From JADJOM01 sp963817435 (GTDB lineage Bacteria > Gemmatimonadota > Gemmatimonadetes > Gemmatimonadales > GWC2-71-9), in assembly GCA_963817435.1 (NCBI GenBank), contig CAWFNY010000004.1:103459-167458 (forward strand): 64,000 nucleotides of DNA. Direction: 5' to 3'. Positions 1 to 8,042 of the stretch are shown piece after piece (positions within the stretch are counted from its first letter, which is position 1; every line of letters starts with the position of its first letter). The notes under the pieces were generated by a model that was not told the DNA's origin, made no database searches, and worked only from the letters and a program-made list of their open reading frames with translations. Made by a program: the position numbers and the translations under genes.

Positions 1-1
1 C

Positions 2-754
2 CAGGGGGCGCGGCCGGCGGTGCTGATCCTGCCCGGGTTCAAGGGATTCAAGGAGTGGGGGATGTTCCCGGCACTCGCCGAACGGATCGCTCGCGCTGGC
101 TTCAGCGCGGTCTCGGTCAATGTGAGCGGCGCCGGCCTCGACGACCACGGGCGCTTCGTCTTCCCCGAGCGATTCGGTCACAACACCTTCTCGGCGGAAC
201 TGGAAGACGTTCGGCGCGTGCTCGATGCGCTGGAGCACGGCCAGCTCGGCATGGTGCCGACATCGCGCATCGGGCTGGTGGGACACTCCCGTGGCGGCGG
301 CATGGCTATCCTCACCGCCGGCCGCGACCCGCGGGTGCAGGCCCTCGTCACCTGGGCCGCCATCTCGACGGTCGATCGCTGGCCGGACAAAGAGGAAGAG
401 TGGCGCGCCGCCGGAAAGCTCGACATCACCAACGCCCGCACCGGCGACATCCTGCCGCTCTACGTCGACGTGCTCGACGATGTCTTCGCCAATCGCGAGC
501 GGCTCGACATCACCGCGGCGGCCGGCCGGCTGACGATCCCCTGGCTGCTGCTCCACGGCTCCGCCGATCCCTCGGTGCCGCTCGCCGAGGCCCGCGTGCT
601 CAGCGCCGCGGCATCACCCTCCAATCCGCCACGGCTGATCATTATTGATGGGGCAGGGCACACCCTCGGCGCAGTGCACCCGTTCGCCGGGATGACCCCC
701 GACCTGGCCCTGGCGCTCGACGAGACCCTGAAATGGCTGGGACGGTACCTGTGA
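2..754 (+). CDS. alpha/beta hydrolase (dienelactone hydrolase-like), 5' end cut by window
   Basis: The reading frame is already open at base 2 (QGARPAVLILPGFKG), so the GTG at 20 is probably internal and the true start lies before the window. The protein has the alpha/beta-hydrolase order of motifs: an N-terminal LPGFKGFKEW oxyanion-type loop, the nucleophile elbow GHSRGG (Ser, near base 287), the acid in GSADPSVPL and the histidine in GAGHTLG. This fits a cytoplasmic serine hydrolase that polishes or cleaves an ester or thioester; the substrate cannot be told. It is followed 57 bases later by an FmdB-type gene on the same strand. The fold is secure, the exact family is not. Confidence 0.85.
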   Translation, partial: QGARPAVLILPGFKGFKEWGMFPALAERIARAGFSAVSVNVSGAGLDDHGRFVFPERFGHNTFSAELEDVRRVLDALEHGQLGMVPTSRIGLVGHSRGGGMAILTAGRDPRVQALVTWAAISTVDRWPDKEEEWRAAGKLDITNARTGDILPLYVDVLDDVFANRERLDITAAAGRLTIPWLLLHGSADPSVPLAEARVLSAAASPSNPPRLIIIDGAGHTLGAVHPFAGMTPDLALALDETLKWLGRYL

Positions 755-811
755 TGCCGGTGTGGTGGCGGTCGGGGCGACCGGCCGGTCGCCCCTACTT
801 ATATTCATCCC

Positions 812-1039
812 ATGCCCATCTACGAATACCACTGCCCCTCCTGCAACGCGGACTTCGAGCTCTTCGTCCGCGGTGAGACCAGGATCGCCTGCCCTTCCTG
901 CGAGAGCCGGAAGATCGAGCGGCGCATGTCCCTCCCGGCGCGCCCTGCCGGCGGTACCGGCTTCGCCGACTACACCAACCTCGGCCCGCCCAAGAGTGGT
1001 GGTGGGGGCTGCGGCGGAGGTGGATGCGGCTGCCACTGA
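812..1039 (+). CDS. FmdB-family zinc-ribbon protein
   Basis: A 75-residue protein beginning MPIYEYHCPSC, the hallmark start of the FmdB/CxxC_CxxC_SSSS family. Two CxxC knuckles (Cys8/Cys11 and Cys27/Cys30) should bind one zinc ion. The tail is Gly-rich and ends with CGGGGCGCH, so further Cys/His are present there. Members are called putative regulatory proteins, but no target can be inferred. The last 16 bases overlap the start of the downstream Nudix gene, so the two are probably co-transcribed and translationally coupled. Confidence 0.88.
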   Translation: MPIYEYHCPSCNADFELFVRGETRIACPSCESRKIERRMSLPARPAGGTGFADYTNLGPPKSGGGGCGGGGCGCH

Positions 1040-1623
1040 GCTCGCTGCAGGCCATCCTGGCGGAGCGCCTCGGCGCGCGCCCGCCGGCCGAGATCGAGCC
1101 GCAACCGGATGACGAGGGAGTCCCACCCCAACTGGCGGCGGTCGCCGTCATCCTTGCTCCTGACCCCGACAGCGTCCTCCTGATCCGCCGGGCCGAGCGG
1201 GAAGGCGATCCATGGTCCGGCCATGTCGGTCTCCCCGGCGGCCGCCTGGACCCCACCGACGCCGATCTCTGCATCACCGCGATGCGGGAAACCGTCGAAG
1301 AAGTCGGCTGCACCCTCTCCCGCGATAACCTCCTCGGCGCGCTCGATGACGTCTGGCCCCGGACGCCCGGACCACGGCTCATCGTCGTTCGCCCCTTCGT
1401 CTTCGGCATCCCGGAGCGGCCCCCGCTCCTTCCCAACCGCGAAGTCGCCGACGCCTTCTGGGTTCCTCTCGGCGAACTCCGCGACCCCTCCATCTATCGC
1501 GAGACGCCGCTCCAGGTCCGGGGCGAGGAGCGCCTCTTCCCGGCCTACCATCTCGGCCCCCGCGATCTGGTCTGGGGGCTGACCGAACGGATCCTGACCC
1601 CCCTCCTCGACCTCGCCCGCTAG
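1024..1623 (+). CDS. CoA pyrophosphatase-type Nudix hydrolase
   Basis: A 199-residue Nudix hydrolase. The Nudix helix lies at residues 72-96, with GGRLDPTDAD followed by RETVEEVG. The one-residue-longer spacing between the Gly and the RE pair is that of the NudL/Nudt7 CoA-diphosphatase subgroup and not of generic MutT. The expected reaction is hydrolysis of CoA or acyl-CoA to phosphopantetheine and 3',5'-ADP, using Mg2+ bound by the EExG glutamates. The ATG at 1024 lies inside the end of the FmdB gene; no better start is seen downstream before the fold begins. The substrate is inferred from family only. Confidence 0.85.
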   Translation: MRLPLSSLQAILAERLGARPPAEIEPQPDDEGVPPQLAAVAVILAPDPDSVLLIRRAEREGDPWSGHVGLPGGRLDPTDADLCITAMRETVEEVGCTLSRDNLLGALDDVWPRTPGPRLIVVRPFVFGIPERPPLLPNREVADAFWVPLGELRDPSIYRETPLQVRGEERLFPAYHLGPRDLVWGLTERILTPLLDLAR

Positions 1624-1757
1624 CCGCACCGAAGCGCCAGCAGTCCGACAGTATCCAGACTTTGCGCCCCGAAGTCCCACTTCGGCCGCCCTTCCATGCC
1701 GAGCCATCGCGAAACCGGCACTGCAGGTCCTCCCGCCGTCCAAGACCGGATGGACGC

Positions 1758-1799
1758 TTGTGTTTAGAGCATGGTCAACCGATAATTAGTCGAGACTAA
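1758..1799 (+). promoter_or_regulatory. promoter with overlapping palindromic operator of the mntR-mntH pair
   Basis: A sigma70-like promoter reads TTGTGT (1758-1763), 17-bp spacer, GATAAT (1781-1786). A perfect inverted repeat TTAGTC-GA-GACTAA (1786-1799) starts on the last -10 base and covers the expected transcription start, 24 bp before the regulator's ATG. Position and sequence type fit a DtxR/MntR-family operator giving manganese- or iron-dependent autorepression of this gene and the transporter behind it. The site is seen in sequence; metal and binding are inferred. Confidence 0.65.
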
Positions 1800-1823
1800 A
1801 CCCCTGATTCGCAAGAAAGAACC

Positions 1824-2513
1824 ATGTGCCCTAATGTCGCGCACGAGCCTCTGACCCAGTCGGTCGAGGACTACCTCAAGGCCATCTACCGGCTCTCCCT
1901 GAACGGGCAGCCGGCGGCGACGAGCGAGATCGCGCAGCACCTCGCCCTCGCGGCGCCTTCGGTGAGCGGCATGATCAAACGCCTCTCCGAGCAGGGGCTG
2001 CTCGAACATGAGCCATACAAGGGCGTGCAGCTCACCGCCGACGGCCGTCGGCTGGCGCTCCGCATGGTGCGCAGGCACCGGATTCTCGAGGCTTACCTGG
2101 TCGGCTTCCTCGGTTATGGCTGGGAGGTGGTTCACGAGGAGGCGGAGCGGCTGGAGCACGCGGTGAGTGATGCCCTGATCGAGCGCATGGCGAACGCGCT
2201 CGGCGACCCCCATTTCGATCCCCACGGCGACCCGATTCCCGCGGCCGACGGCACGATCGCGGAGCTGGTCTACACGCCGCTCTCCGAGATTGCTCCCGGC
2301 GAGACCGTCGTGGTGCGCCGGGCCGACACCAACCACGCGGACCGGCTGCGCTACATCGCGAGCTTCGGGCTCACGCCCGGTGCCCGCGCCACCGTGATCG
2401 ACCGCCAGCCCTTCCACGGGCCGGTGACGATCGTGGTCGACGGCATCCGGCATGTCCTGGGCGACGAAATCGCGCGGCTCCTTCTCTGTGCGCGGCCCGA
2501 GGTCTCGGCATGA
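1824..2513 (+). CDS. mntR: DtxR/MntR-family metal-dependent repressor
   Basis: A 229-residue regulator. The N-terminal winged helix (about residues 10-75) contains the family signature QSVEDYLKAIYRL and the recognition segment APSVSGMIKRL. The metal-binding and dimerisation region follows (RRHRILEAYL, HEEAERLEHAVSD, GDPHFDPHGDPIP), carrying the His/Glu/Asp ligands typical of DtxR proteins. The last ~75 residues form an SH3/FeoA-like domain, so this is the long form. Its stop overlaps the start of an Nramp gene by 4 bases (ATGA), and a palindrome covers its own promoter. The likely role is Mn2+/Fe2+-sensing repression of the operon. Which metal is sensed cannot be decided here. Confidence 0.88.
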   Translation: MCPNVAHEPLTQSVEDYLKAIYRLSLNGQPAATSEIAQHLALAAPSVSGMIKRLSEQGLLEHEPYKGVQLTADGRRLALRMVRRHRILEAYLVGFLGYGWEVVHEEAERLEHAVSDALIERMANALGDPHFDPHGDPIPAADGTIAELVYTPLSEIAPGETVVVRRADTNHADRLRYIASFGLTPGARATVIDRQPFHGPVTIVVDGIRHVLGDEIARLLLCARPEVSA

Positions 2514-3865
2514 CCACCATTACCCAGCCGAGACCATCGGCTCCGGCCTGGCGCCTGCCGCGCCGGACGCCGAGCCTGCCGGAGGCCTATCAGTCGGTCA
2601 CGATTCCGGCGGGTGCCGGCGTGTGGCGGAAGATGCTGGCCTTTGCCGGCCCCGGGTACATGGTCGCGGTGGGTTACATGGATCCGGGCAACTGGGCCAC
2701 CGATCTCGCCGGCGGCGCCCGCTTCGGCTACACCCTGCTCAGCGTCATCCTCATCTCGAACCTGATGGCGATCCTGCTGCAGGGGCTCGCGGTCAAGCTC
2801 GGGCTGGTGACCGGCCGCGACCTCGCGCAGGCCTGTCGCGATCACTACTCGCGCCCGGTGAGCTTCGTGCTCTGGGTGCTGTGCGAGATCGCGATTGCGG
2901 CCTGTGACCTCGCGGAGGTGATCGGTTCGGCCATCGCGCTGAACCTGCTCTTCGGGATTCCGCTGCTCTGGGGGGTCTGCCTCACGGCGGTGGACGTGCT
3001 GCTCATCCTCCTGCTGCAGCACAAGGGATTCCGCTACCTCGAGGCCATCGTCATCGTGCTGGTCGCGACGATCGCGGTCTGCTTCGGCGTGGAGCTGCTG
3101 CTGGCGCGGCCGGACATGGCGCAGATCGCGGCCGGGCTGGTGCCGAGCGCGCAGATCGTCACCAACCCGGCGATGCTCTACATCGCGATCGGCATCCTCG
3201 GCGCGACGGTGATGCCGCACAACCTCTATCTCCACTCGGCGATCGTGCAGACCCGGCGGGTGGCGCCGGGCAGCGCGAGTGTCCGCGAGGCGATCCGCTA
3301 CGCCACCCTCGACTCGACCCTCGCGCTGATCTTCGCCTTTCTGATCAACGCGGCGATCCTGATCCTCGCCGCCGCGACCTTCCACGGTTCCGGCCACGAG
3401 AACGTGGCCGACATCCACGACGCCCACACGCTGCTCGCGCCGCTCCTCGGCACCGGGCTCGCGAGCACGCTCTTCGCGCTCGCCCTGCTCGCCTCGGGAC
3501 AGAACTCCACCATCACCGGCACGCTCGCGGGACAGATCGTGATGGAAGGATTCCTCGACATCCGGCTGCCGGCCTGGCTGCGGCGGCTCATCACCCGGCT
3601 CATCGCGATCGTGCCCGCGGTGATCGTGACGGCGCTCTACGGGGAACGGGGCGTGGGGAGCCTGCTCATCCTGAGCCAGGTGATCCTCAGCCTGCAGCTC
3701 TCGTTCGCGGTGGTGCCGCTGGTGCTGTTCACCAGCCACAAGGGGAAGATGGGGGAGTTCGTGAACAGCCGGCCGCTGATGCTCGCGGCGTGGGCGGTGA
3801 CGGTGGCGATTGTGGGGCTGAACGGCTGGCTGCTGCTTACTACGGTGAGGAGTTGGGTGGGCTGA
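2510..3865 (+). CDS. mntH: Nramp-family Mn2+/divalent metal:H+ symporter
   Basis: A 451-residue inner-membrane protein with about eleven hydrophobic helices. The two Nramp metal-site motifs are present: DPGN at residues 58-61 in TM1 and MPHN near residue 233 in TM6. These support proton-coupled uptake of Mn2+ and possibly Fe2+. The first ~40 residues are a soluble, proline-rich N-terminal extension. The start ATG overlaps the stop of the DtxR-type regulator, so both genes form one autoregulated operon. The metal regulator beside it favours manganese, but Nramp proteins are not strictly selective. Confidence 0.93.
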   Translation: MTTITQPRPSAPAWRLPRRTPSLPEAYQSVTIPAGAGVWRKMLAFAGPGYMVAVGYMDPGNWATDLAGGARFGYTLLSVILISNLMAILLQGLAVKLGLVTGRDLAQACRDHYSRPVSFVLWVLCEIAIAACDLAEVIGSAIALNLLFGIPLLWGVCLTAVDVLLILLLQHKGFRYLEAIVIVLVATIAVCFGVELLLARPDMAQIAAGLVPSAQIVTNPAMLYIAIGILGATVMPHNLYLHSAIVQTRRVAPGSASVREAIRYATLDSTLALIFAFLINAAILILAAATFHGSGHENVADIHDAHTLLAPLLGTGLASTLFALALLASGQNSTITGTLAGQIVMEGFLDIRLPAWLRRLITRLIAIVPAVIVTALYGERGVGSLLILSQVILSLQLSFAVVPLVLFTSHKGKMGEFVNSRPLMLAAWAVTVAIVGLNGWLLLTTVRSWVG

Positions 3866-3903
3866 GAGACGGTGCGTAGTGCGTGGGTGAATCACGCCGC
3901 CTT

Positions 3904-3998
3904 TGTCGTCCCGAGGGAGCGAAGCGAACCGAGGGATCTCCAGGGGGTGGGGGCATGGAGCCCACCTTGAGAGATCCCTCGCCGCGTTCGGGATGCCA
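3904..3998. repeat. dispersed palindromic element, diverged copy
   Basis: One copy of the palindrome common in this window: left arm TGTCGTCCCGAGGGAGCG..., ~35-nt loop, right arm GAGATCCCTCG...TTCGGGATGCCA. Arms are mismatched relative to the consensus. It sits between the convergent mntH and hydroxyacyl-CoA dehydrogenase genes, where it could act as a bidirectional terminator. Confidence 0.85.
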
Positions 3999-4064
3999 AA
4001 TCTGAGACTCCACGAACCAGGCGCCCGGCACTACGCACTAATCCCTAAGCACCAGGCACTCTTT

Positions 4065-5006
4065 CTACTCCCGCATCGCCTCCAGCAACCGCACGAGTCG
4101 CTGGTCGCGGGCCTCGCGCAGTTCCGGGAGATGCGGGGTGTAGGCCTTGTCGATCAGCCGGATGAACCGCTTGCGGTCCTCGATGTCGAGGGTGCTCCAG
4201 TCCGCGAGCGACTTCCAGAGCGCTTCGTAGGTACTCAAGAGCTGCGAGAGGTAGACGTCCACGCCCCACGCCCCCGCCGCCAGGTGATGATCCAGATGCG
4301 GGCCTGAACTCACCCAGGCGAGCCCCGGTCCCACCGACATCGCTCGGTCGACGTCCTCCACATCCAGGACCCCGTCCACCACCAGCTGAATGCACTCCCG
4401 CCAGACGGCCGCGTTGAGCCGGGCCGCGATGTTGCCCGGGACTTCCTTCTTGAAGACGATCGGCGAGCGGCCCAGCATGCCGAGCCAGAAGCGGATGTCC
4501 TCGATGCACTCGGGATCTGTCTTGGGGGAGGGGACGACTTCGACCAGCGGGATCAGCTCGACGGGATTGAGCGGGTGAGTGACGAGGAATCGCTCGGGGC
4601 GGTCGAGCCGCCCGCACAGCGCCGAGGGGCCGAAGCCGCTCGCGCAACTGGTGATGATCGCGGCGCGGCGCGCCACCTGTTCGATCAGCCCCAGCGCCTT
4701 CAGCTTGACGGGCAGATCCTCGGGGACCGCCTCGATGATCCAGTCGGCGTCCTCCACCGCCTGCAGCAGGCTCCGCCCGACCCGCATCTGGTTCAGCGCA
4801 TCCTCCGCCACCTGCGCCTCGGCCCGCTTGAGCCGCACCAGCGACACCACCCGGTCGCCGATGGCCTCCGCCGCGGGCGACAGGATTTCGGCGTCCGCGT
4901 CGTAGATCGTGACCGGCCAGCCAGCGGCGACGGCAAGCGCGGCCCAGCCCCGGCCGATCTCCCCAGCTCCGACAATGGCGACGCGAGGCGTCTCGAATCG
5001 TGTCAT
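4065..5006 (-). CDS. 3-hydroxyacyl-CoA dehydrogenase family protein (NAD-dependent)
   Basis: A 313-residue two-domain dehydrogenase. The Rossmann fold opens with VAIVGAGEIGRGW (GxGxxG at residues 13-18), and an acidic residue after beta-2 (YDADAE) points to NAD+ over NADP+. The catalytic His lies in THPLNP (His144) and the C-terminal helical domain includes PGNIAARLNAAVWREC. The length and the isolated domain match the 3-hydroxybutyryl-CoA dehydrogenase, lambda-crystallin/L-gulonate dehydrogenase subgroup, so the substrate may be a hydroxyacyl-CoA or a free hydroxy acid. It diverges from the ABC exporter operon with 108 bp between starts and has no obvious pathway partner nearby. Confidence 0.85.
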   Translation of the reverse strand: MTRFETPRVAIVGAGEIGRGWAALAVAAGWPVTIYDADAEILSPAAEAIGDRVVSLVRLKRAEAQVAEDALNQMRVGRSLLQAVEDADWIIEAVPEDLPVKLKALGLIEQVARRAAIITSCASGFGPSALCGRLDRPERFLVTHPLNPVELIPLVEVVPSPKTDPECIEDIRFWLGMLGRSPIVFKKEVPGNIAARLNAAVWRECIQLVVDGVLDVEDVDRAMSVGPGLAWVSSGPHLDHHLAAGAWGVDVYLSQLLSTYEALWKSLADWSTLDIEDRKRFIRLIDKAYTPHLPELREARDQRLVRLLEAMRE

Positions 5007-5114
5007 GGTGTGCTCCTACGATAACGTTGAACGGGCGAGGAGCCAAGCGTGAGTAGATTGCGGCGCATCCACACGGCGCCACCGCCATGAGGCGATGGCC
5101 CTCGACCGGACACC

Positions 5115-5960
5115 ATGACCCTCGGACTGCTGCTTCCGCTGCTGCTCGCCGGCTCCGCCGATTCGGCCCGCGCCCCTGCGCCACCGGCCCCGTCGGTGCT
5201 GGCCTCCGTCGCGCTGGAGCGCCGCCTGGCCGAGCGGCTCGGCGCGACGGTGGGGGACACGATCTCGATCGGTCTCGACGCCGGAGGTTCGGGGCGCAGC
5301 GTCATCGTCGCGGCCGTGTACGAGCCCGCCGCCGACCCCTCCGCGATCACCAAGCGGGAATACTATCTCCGGCTCCACCTGCCGGATCTCGCCGCGCTGC
5401 TCGGCACTCCCGACCGCGTAGACCGGTTCGGAGTCGGGCTTCTCCCTGGCGTCCGGCCGGCCGCGGCCACCGAGGCGCTCAACCAGGTGGCCTTCGGCTT
5501 CCGCGCCTATCCATCCGCCGAGATCGCCAGTGAATCGTCCCAGACCTTCCGGGTCGTGAGCCGCTTCCACCAAGCCATCGCGGTGATCTCGGTCGTGGCC
5601 AGCGCCATCTTCCTCCTCTGCATCATGCTGCTCAAGGTGGAGGAGCGCCGGCGCGATGCCGCGGTCATGCGCTTCACCGGCATCAGCCGCCGGACCATCT
5701 TCAGCGCGCTGCTCCTGGAGGCGATCCTCGTCGCCGCGCTGGGCTCCGTCATCGGAGTCGGCCTCGCCGTCGCGGCCAGCGCCGTGACCAACCTCTACTA
5801 CCAGCACTTCTTCGATACCACGCTGGTCTTCTCGATCGTCACCCCGGCGATCATCCGCTTCAGCGTGCTGCTCTCCCTCGTACTGGGCGTGCTGGCGGGT
5901 TCGCTTGCGGCGTGGCGCCTGATCCGCACCAACCCGATGATCCTGTGGGGCCGCGGGTGA
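5115..5960 (+). CDS. ABC transporter permease with FtsX-like domain (AttF/G-like), short form
   Basis: A 281-residue membrane protein. A hydrophobic N-terminal segment is followed by ~130 soluble residues resembling the MacB periplasmic fold and then by the three C-terminal helices of an FtsX-type permease (about 155-175, 205-235, 250-270). It lacks the usual first helix followed by a long periplasmic domain, so it is about two thirds of a normal MacB-type subunit. It opens a set of four same-strand genes: permease, permease, ATPase, permease-AttH fusion. It probably pairs with the next permease in the inner membrane. Transport direction and substrate are inferred only from the system type (lipoprotein/lipid-like export). 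Confidence 0.75.
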   Translation: MTLGLLLPLLLAGSADSARAPAPPAPSVLASVALERRLAERLGATVGDTISIGLDAGGSGRSVIVAAVYEPAADPSAITKREYYLRLHLPDLAALLGTPDRVDRFGVGLLPGVRPAAATEALNQVAFGFRAYPSAEIASESSQTFRVVSRFHQAIAVISVVASAIFLLCIMLLKVEERRRDAAVMRFTGISRRTIFSALLLEAILVAALGSVIGVGLAVAASAVTNLYYQHFFDTTLVFSIVTPAIIRFSVLLSLVLGVLAGSLAAWRLIRTNPMILWGRG

Positions 5961-6048
5961 CCGATTGTTCCCTATCGGTGTCGCGCACGGCGTTGGCGCG
6001 CACGGCCGTGCGCGCCCACTCGCCGGTGCGCGCCCGCGAGGCCCGGCC

Positions 6049-7230
6049 GTGAACCCCGTCCGCAACCTGTTCCGCCACCCGATCCGCACCGGGCTCGCGA
6101 TCGCCGGGATCATGGTGACGACCGCCATGCTGCTCGACATGGTGCTGCTGTCGGGCGGCATCGAACGCTCCTTCGAGCGACTGCTGCTTGGACGCGGCTT
6201 CCAGGTGCGGGTCTCGCCGAAGGGCACGCTTCCATTCGATACCGAGGCGACAATCCCGGGAGCCGCCGGCGTTCGCGCGACGATTCTCTCCGACACGGCG
6301 GTCGCCGCGGTGGGCCCGCTGCTGGGCGCGGCGCTCTACGCCCGCCGGTCCGATTCCCTGGTGACGCTCTTCGGCTACGGTGTCGATCCCTCCGCACAGG
6401 CGAACTACCAGCTCGACGACGGCCGCGACCTGGGTCCGGCCGACAGCACCGGGATCCTGCTGAGCCCGCCCTCGAGCGCGCTGCTCGGCGCCGGCGTGGG
6501 CGACACCGTGACCCTCGTGGCGCGACTCGACCCGCAGGCCGCGGCCGCCGCCGTCGAGCGGCGTCTCATCGTCCGCGGGATCGTCCACTTCCTCTACGAC
6601 TACAAGGGCCAGCCCTCGGTCGCCGCCTGGCTGCCGGTCATGCAGGACCTCGCCCGCCGCCGCGCCGAGGACCGGGTCTCCGCCTTCGTCGTGAAAGTCC
6701 GGGACGACGCGGCGCTCGCCGCCACCACCGATCGGCTCCGCGCCGCGCTGCCGGCCCTCGAGATCAACAGCGTCGGCGACATGCTGGTGCACTTCCGCGA
6801 ACGCCTCGTCTATTTCCGCCAGCTCTCCTACATCCTCGGCACCATCAGCCTCGGCGTGACGGTGCTGCTGGTCACCACCCTCATGACCATCACGGTGAAC
6901 GAGCGCCTCGGCGAGATCGCGACGCTCCGCGCCATCGGCGTCAGCCAGGGGAGCATCGTGCGCGGCGTGATGCTCGAGGGGGGCACCCTCACCCTGATCG
7001 GCGGCAGCCTCGGCGTGCTGCTCGGCGTGCTCACCGCGGAATACCTCGACCGCATCCTCACCGCCTTCCCCGGGCTTCCGGCTGCGATCTCGTTCTTCGT
7101 CCCCGAACCGCGAAGTCTCGCGGTCGCCGCACTGGTACTGGTGCTGACCGGCATTCTCGCCGGCGCCTATCCCGCGCTGCTCGCCGCGCGGGCGCCGATC
7201 GCCGCGACCCTCCGGAGCGACGCCACATGA
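6049..7230 (+). CDS. ABC transporter permease, FtsX/MacB type
   Basis: The frame is open from a TTG at 5965, but the first 28 codons are a low-complexity stretch of HGR/ARP type. The GTG at 6049 (VNPVRNLFRHPIRTG) is the natural start because it places a basic patch directly before the first helix (GLAIAGIMVTTAMLLDMVLL). A ~220-residue periplasmic MacB-like domain follows, then three C-terminal helices with an FtsX-type coupling segment (NERLGEIATLRAIG). It is about 393 residues, close to the family norm. It lies between the short permease and the ATPase of the same operon and should form the translocation half-channel with one or both of the other permease-like proteins. Confidence 0.82.
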   Translation: MNPVRNLFRHPIRTGLAIAGIMVTTAMLLDMVLLSGGIERSFERLLLGRGFQVRVSPKGTLPFDTEATIPGAAGVRATILSDTAVAAVGPLLGAALYARRSDSLVTLFGYGVDPSAQANYQLDDGRDLGPADSTGILLSPPSSALLGAGVGDTVTLVARLDPQAAAAAVERRLIVRGIVHFLYDYKGQPSVAAWLPVMQDLARRRAEDRVSAFVVKVRDDAALAATTDRLRAALPALEINSVGDMLVHFRERLVYFRQLSYILGTISLGVTVLLVTTLMTITVNERLGEIATLRAIGVSQGSIVRGVMLEGGTLTLIGGSLGVLLGVLTAEYLDRILTAFPGLPAAISFFVPEPRSLAVAALVLVLTGILAGAYPALLAARAPIAATLRSDAT

Positions 7231-7285
7231 CCCGACCCCGATCACCCGCCGCCGCGTGCGTACCGATCCCGGAGGCGTTTCCCAG

Positions 7286-8002
7286 ATGAGCAGGCAAAAC
7301 CAGCTCCCCGGTGCTCCCCCGATCCTGGTCGCACGCGAGCTCTGCAAGGACTACCCGATGAACGGGGAGACGGTACACGCGCTCCGCGGAGTCTCGCTCG
7401 ACGTGCGGTCCGGCGAATACGTCGCGATCGTCGGCCCCTCCGGCTGCGGCAAGTCCACGCTGCTGCAGCTCCTGGGCGGCATCGACACGCCGACCAGCGG
7501 CAGCGTCACCCTGAACGGTGCCGCGCTCGAGCGGCTCAGCGACCGCGAACTCACCCGGCTCCGCCTCACCAAGCTCGGCTTCGTCTTCCAGCGCTTTCAT
7601 CTCCTGCCGGTGCTGAGCGCGGCGGAGAATGTCGAGCTGCCGATGGCGGAGGCCGGGATGGACCGCGCGCCGCGGCGGGCGCGCGCCGCCGAACTGCTGG
7701 GCTACGTCGGGCTCGCGGGGCGGAGCGACCATCGCGCCACCCAGCTCTCGGGTGGCGAGATGCAGCGGGTCGCTCTGGCCCGCGCACTCGCCAACCATCC
7801 CTCCGTGATCCTGGCCGATGAGCCCACCGGCGAACTCGACGCTGCCACGGGGCGGGGGATCCTCGATCTCTTCCGCCGCCTGTCGCTCGATGGCGTCACC
7901 CTGGTCGTGGTCACCCACGACGAGCGCCTCGCCGCGGAGGCGGGGCGGGTGATTCACATGCTCGACGGCCACATCGTGAGCGATACTCAGGAAGTCCGCT
8001 GA
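7286..8002 (+). CDS. ABC transporter ATP-binding protein, LolD/MacB type
   Basis: A 238-residue nucleotide-binding domain. Walker A is GPSGCGKST (residues 50-58), the signature is LSGGEMQR (154-161), Walker B is VILADEPTGELD (from 174) and the switch His is in VVTHDERLA. The phrase DEPTGELD is typical of the MacB/LolD/FtsE group that powers type VII mechanotransmission exporters and not import. The start was set at the ATG at 7286 because GGAGG (7271-7275) lies 10 nt upstream; an earlier GTG at 7256 lacks such a site. It energises the two permeases before it and the fusion protein after it. Confidence 0.92.
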   Translation: MSRQNQLPGAPPILVARELCKDYPMNGETVHALRGVSLDVRSGEYVAIVGPSGCGKSTLLQLLGGIDTPTSGSVTLNGAALERLSDRELTRLRLTKLGFVFQRFHLLPVLSAAENVELPMAEAGMDRAPRRARAAELLGYVGLAGRSDHRATQLSGGEMQRVALARALANHPSVILADEPTGELDAATGRGILDLFRRLSLDGVTLVVVTHDERLAAEAGRVIHMLDGHIVSDTQEVR

Positions 8003-8042
8003 GCTTCCTCTTCCCTCTTCCCTCTTCCCCTTCCCTCACCCC

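Noticed and set aside
2351..3895. 514-residue minus-strand frame opposite mntH
   Set aside because: It is His/Arg/Asp-rich low-complexity shadow coding of the clear Nramp gene.
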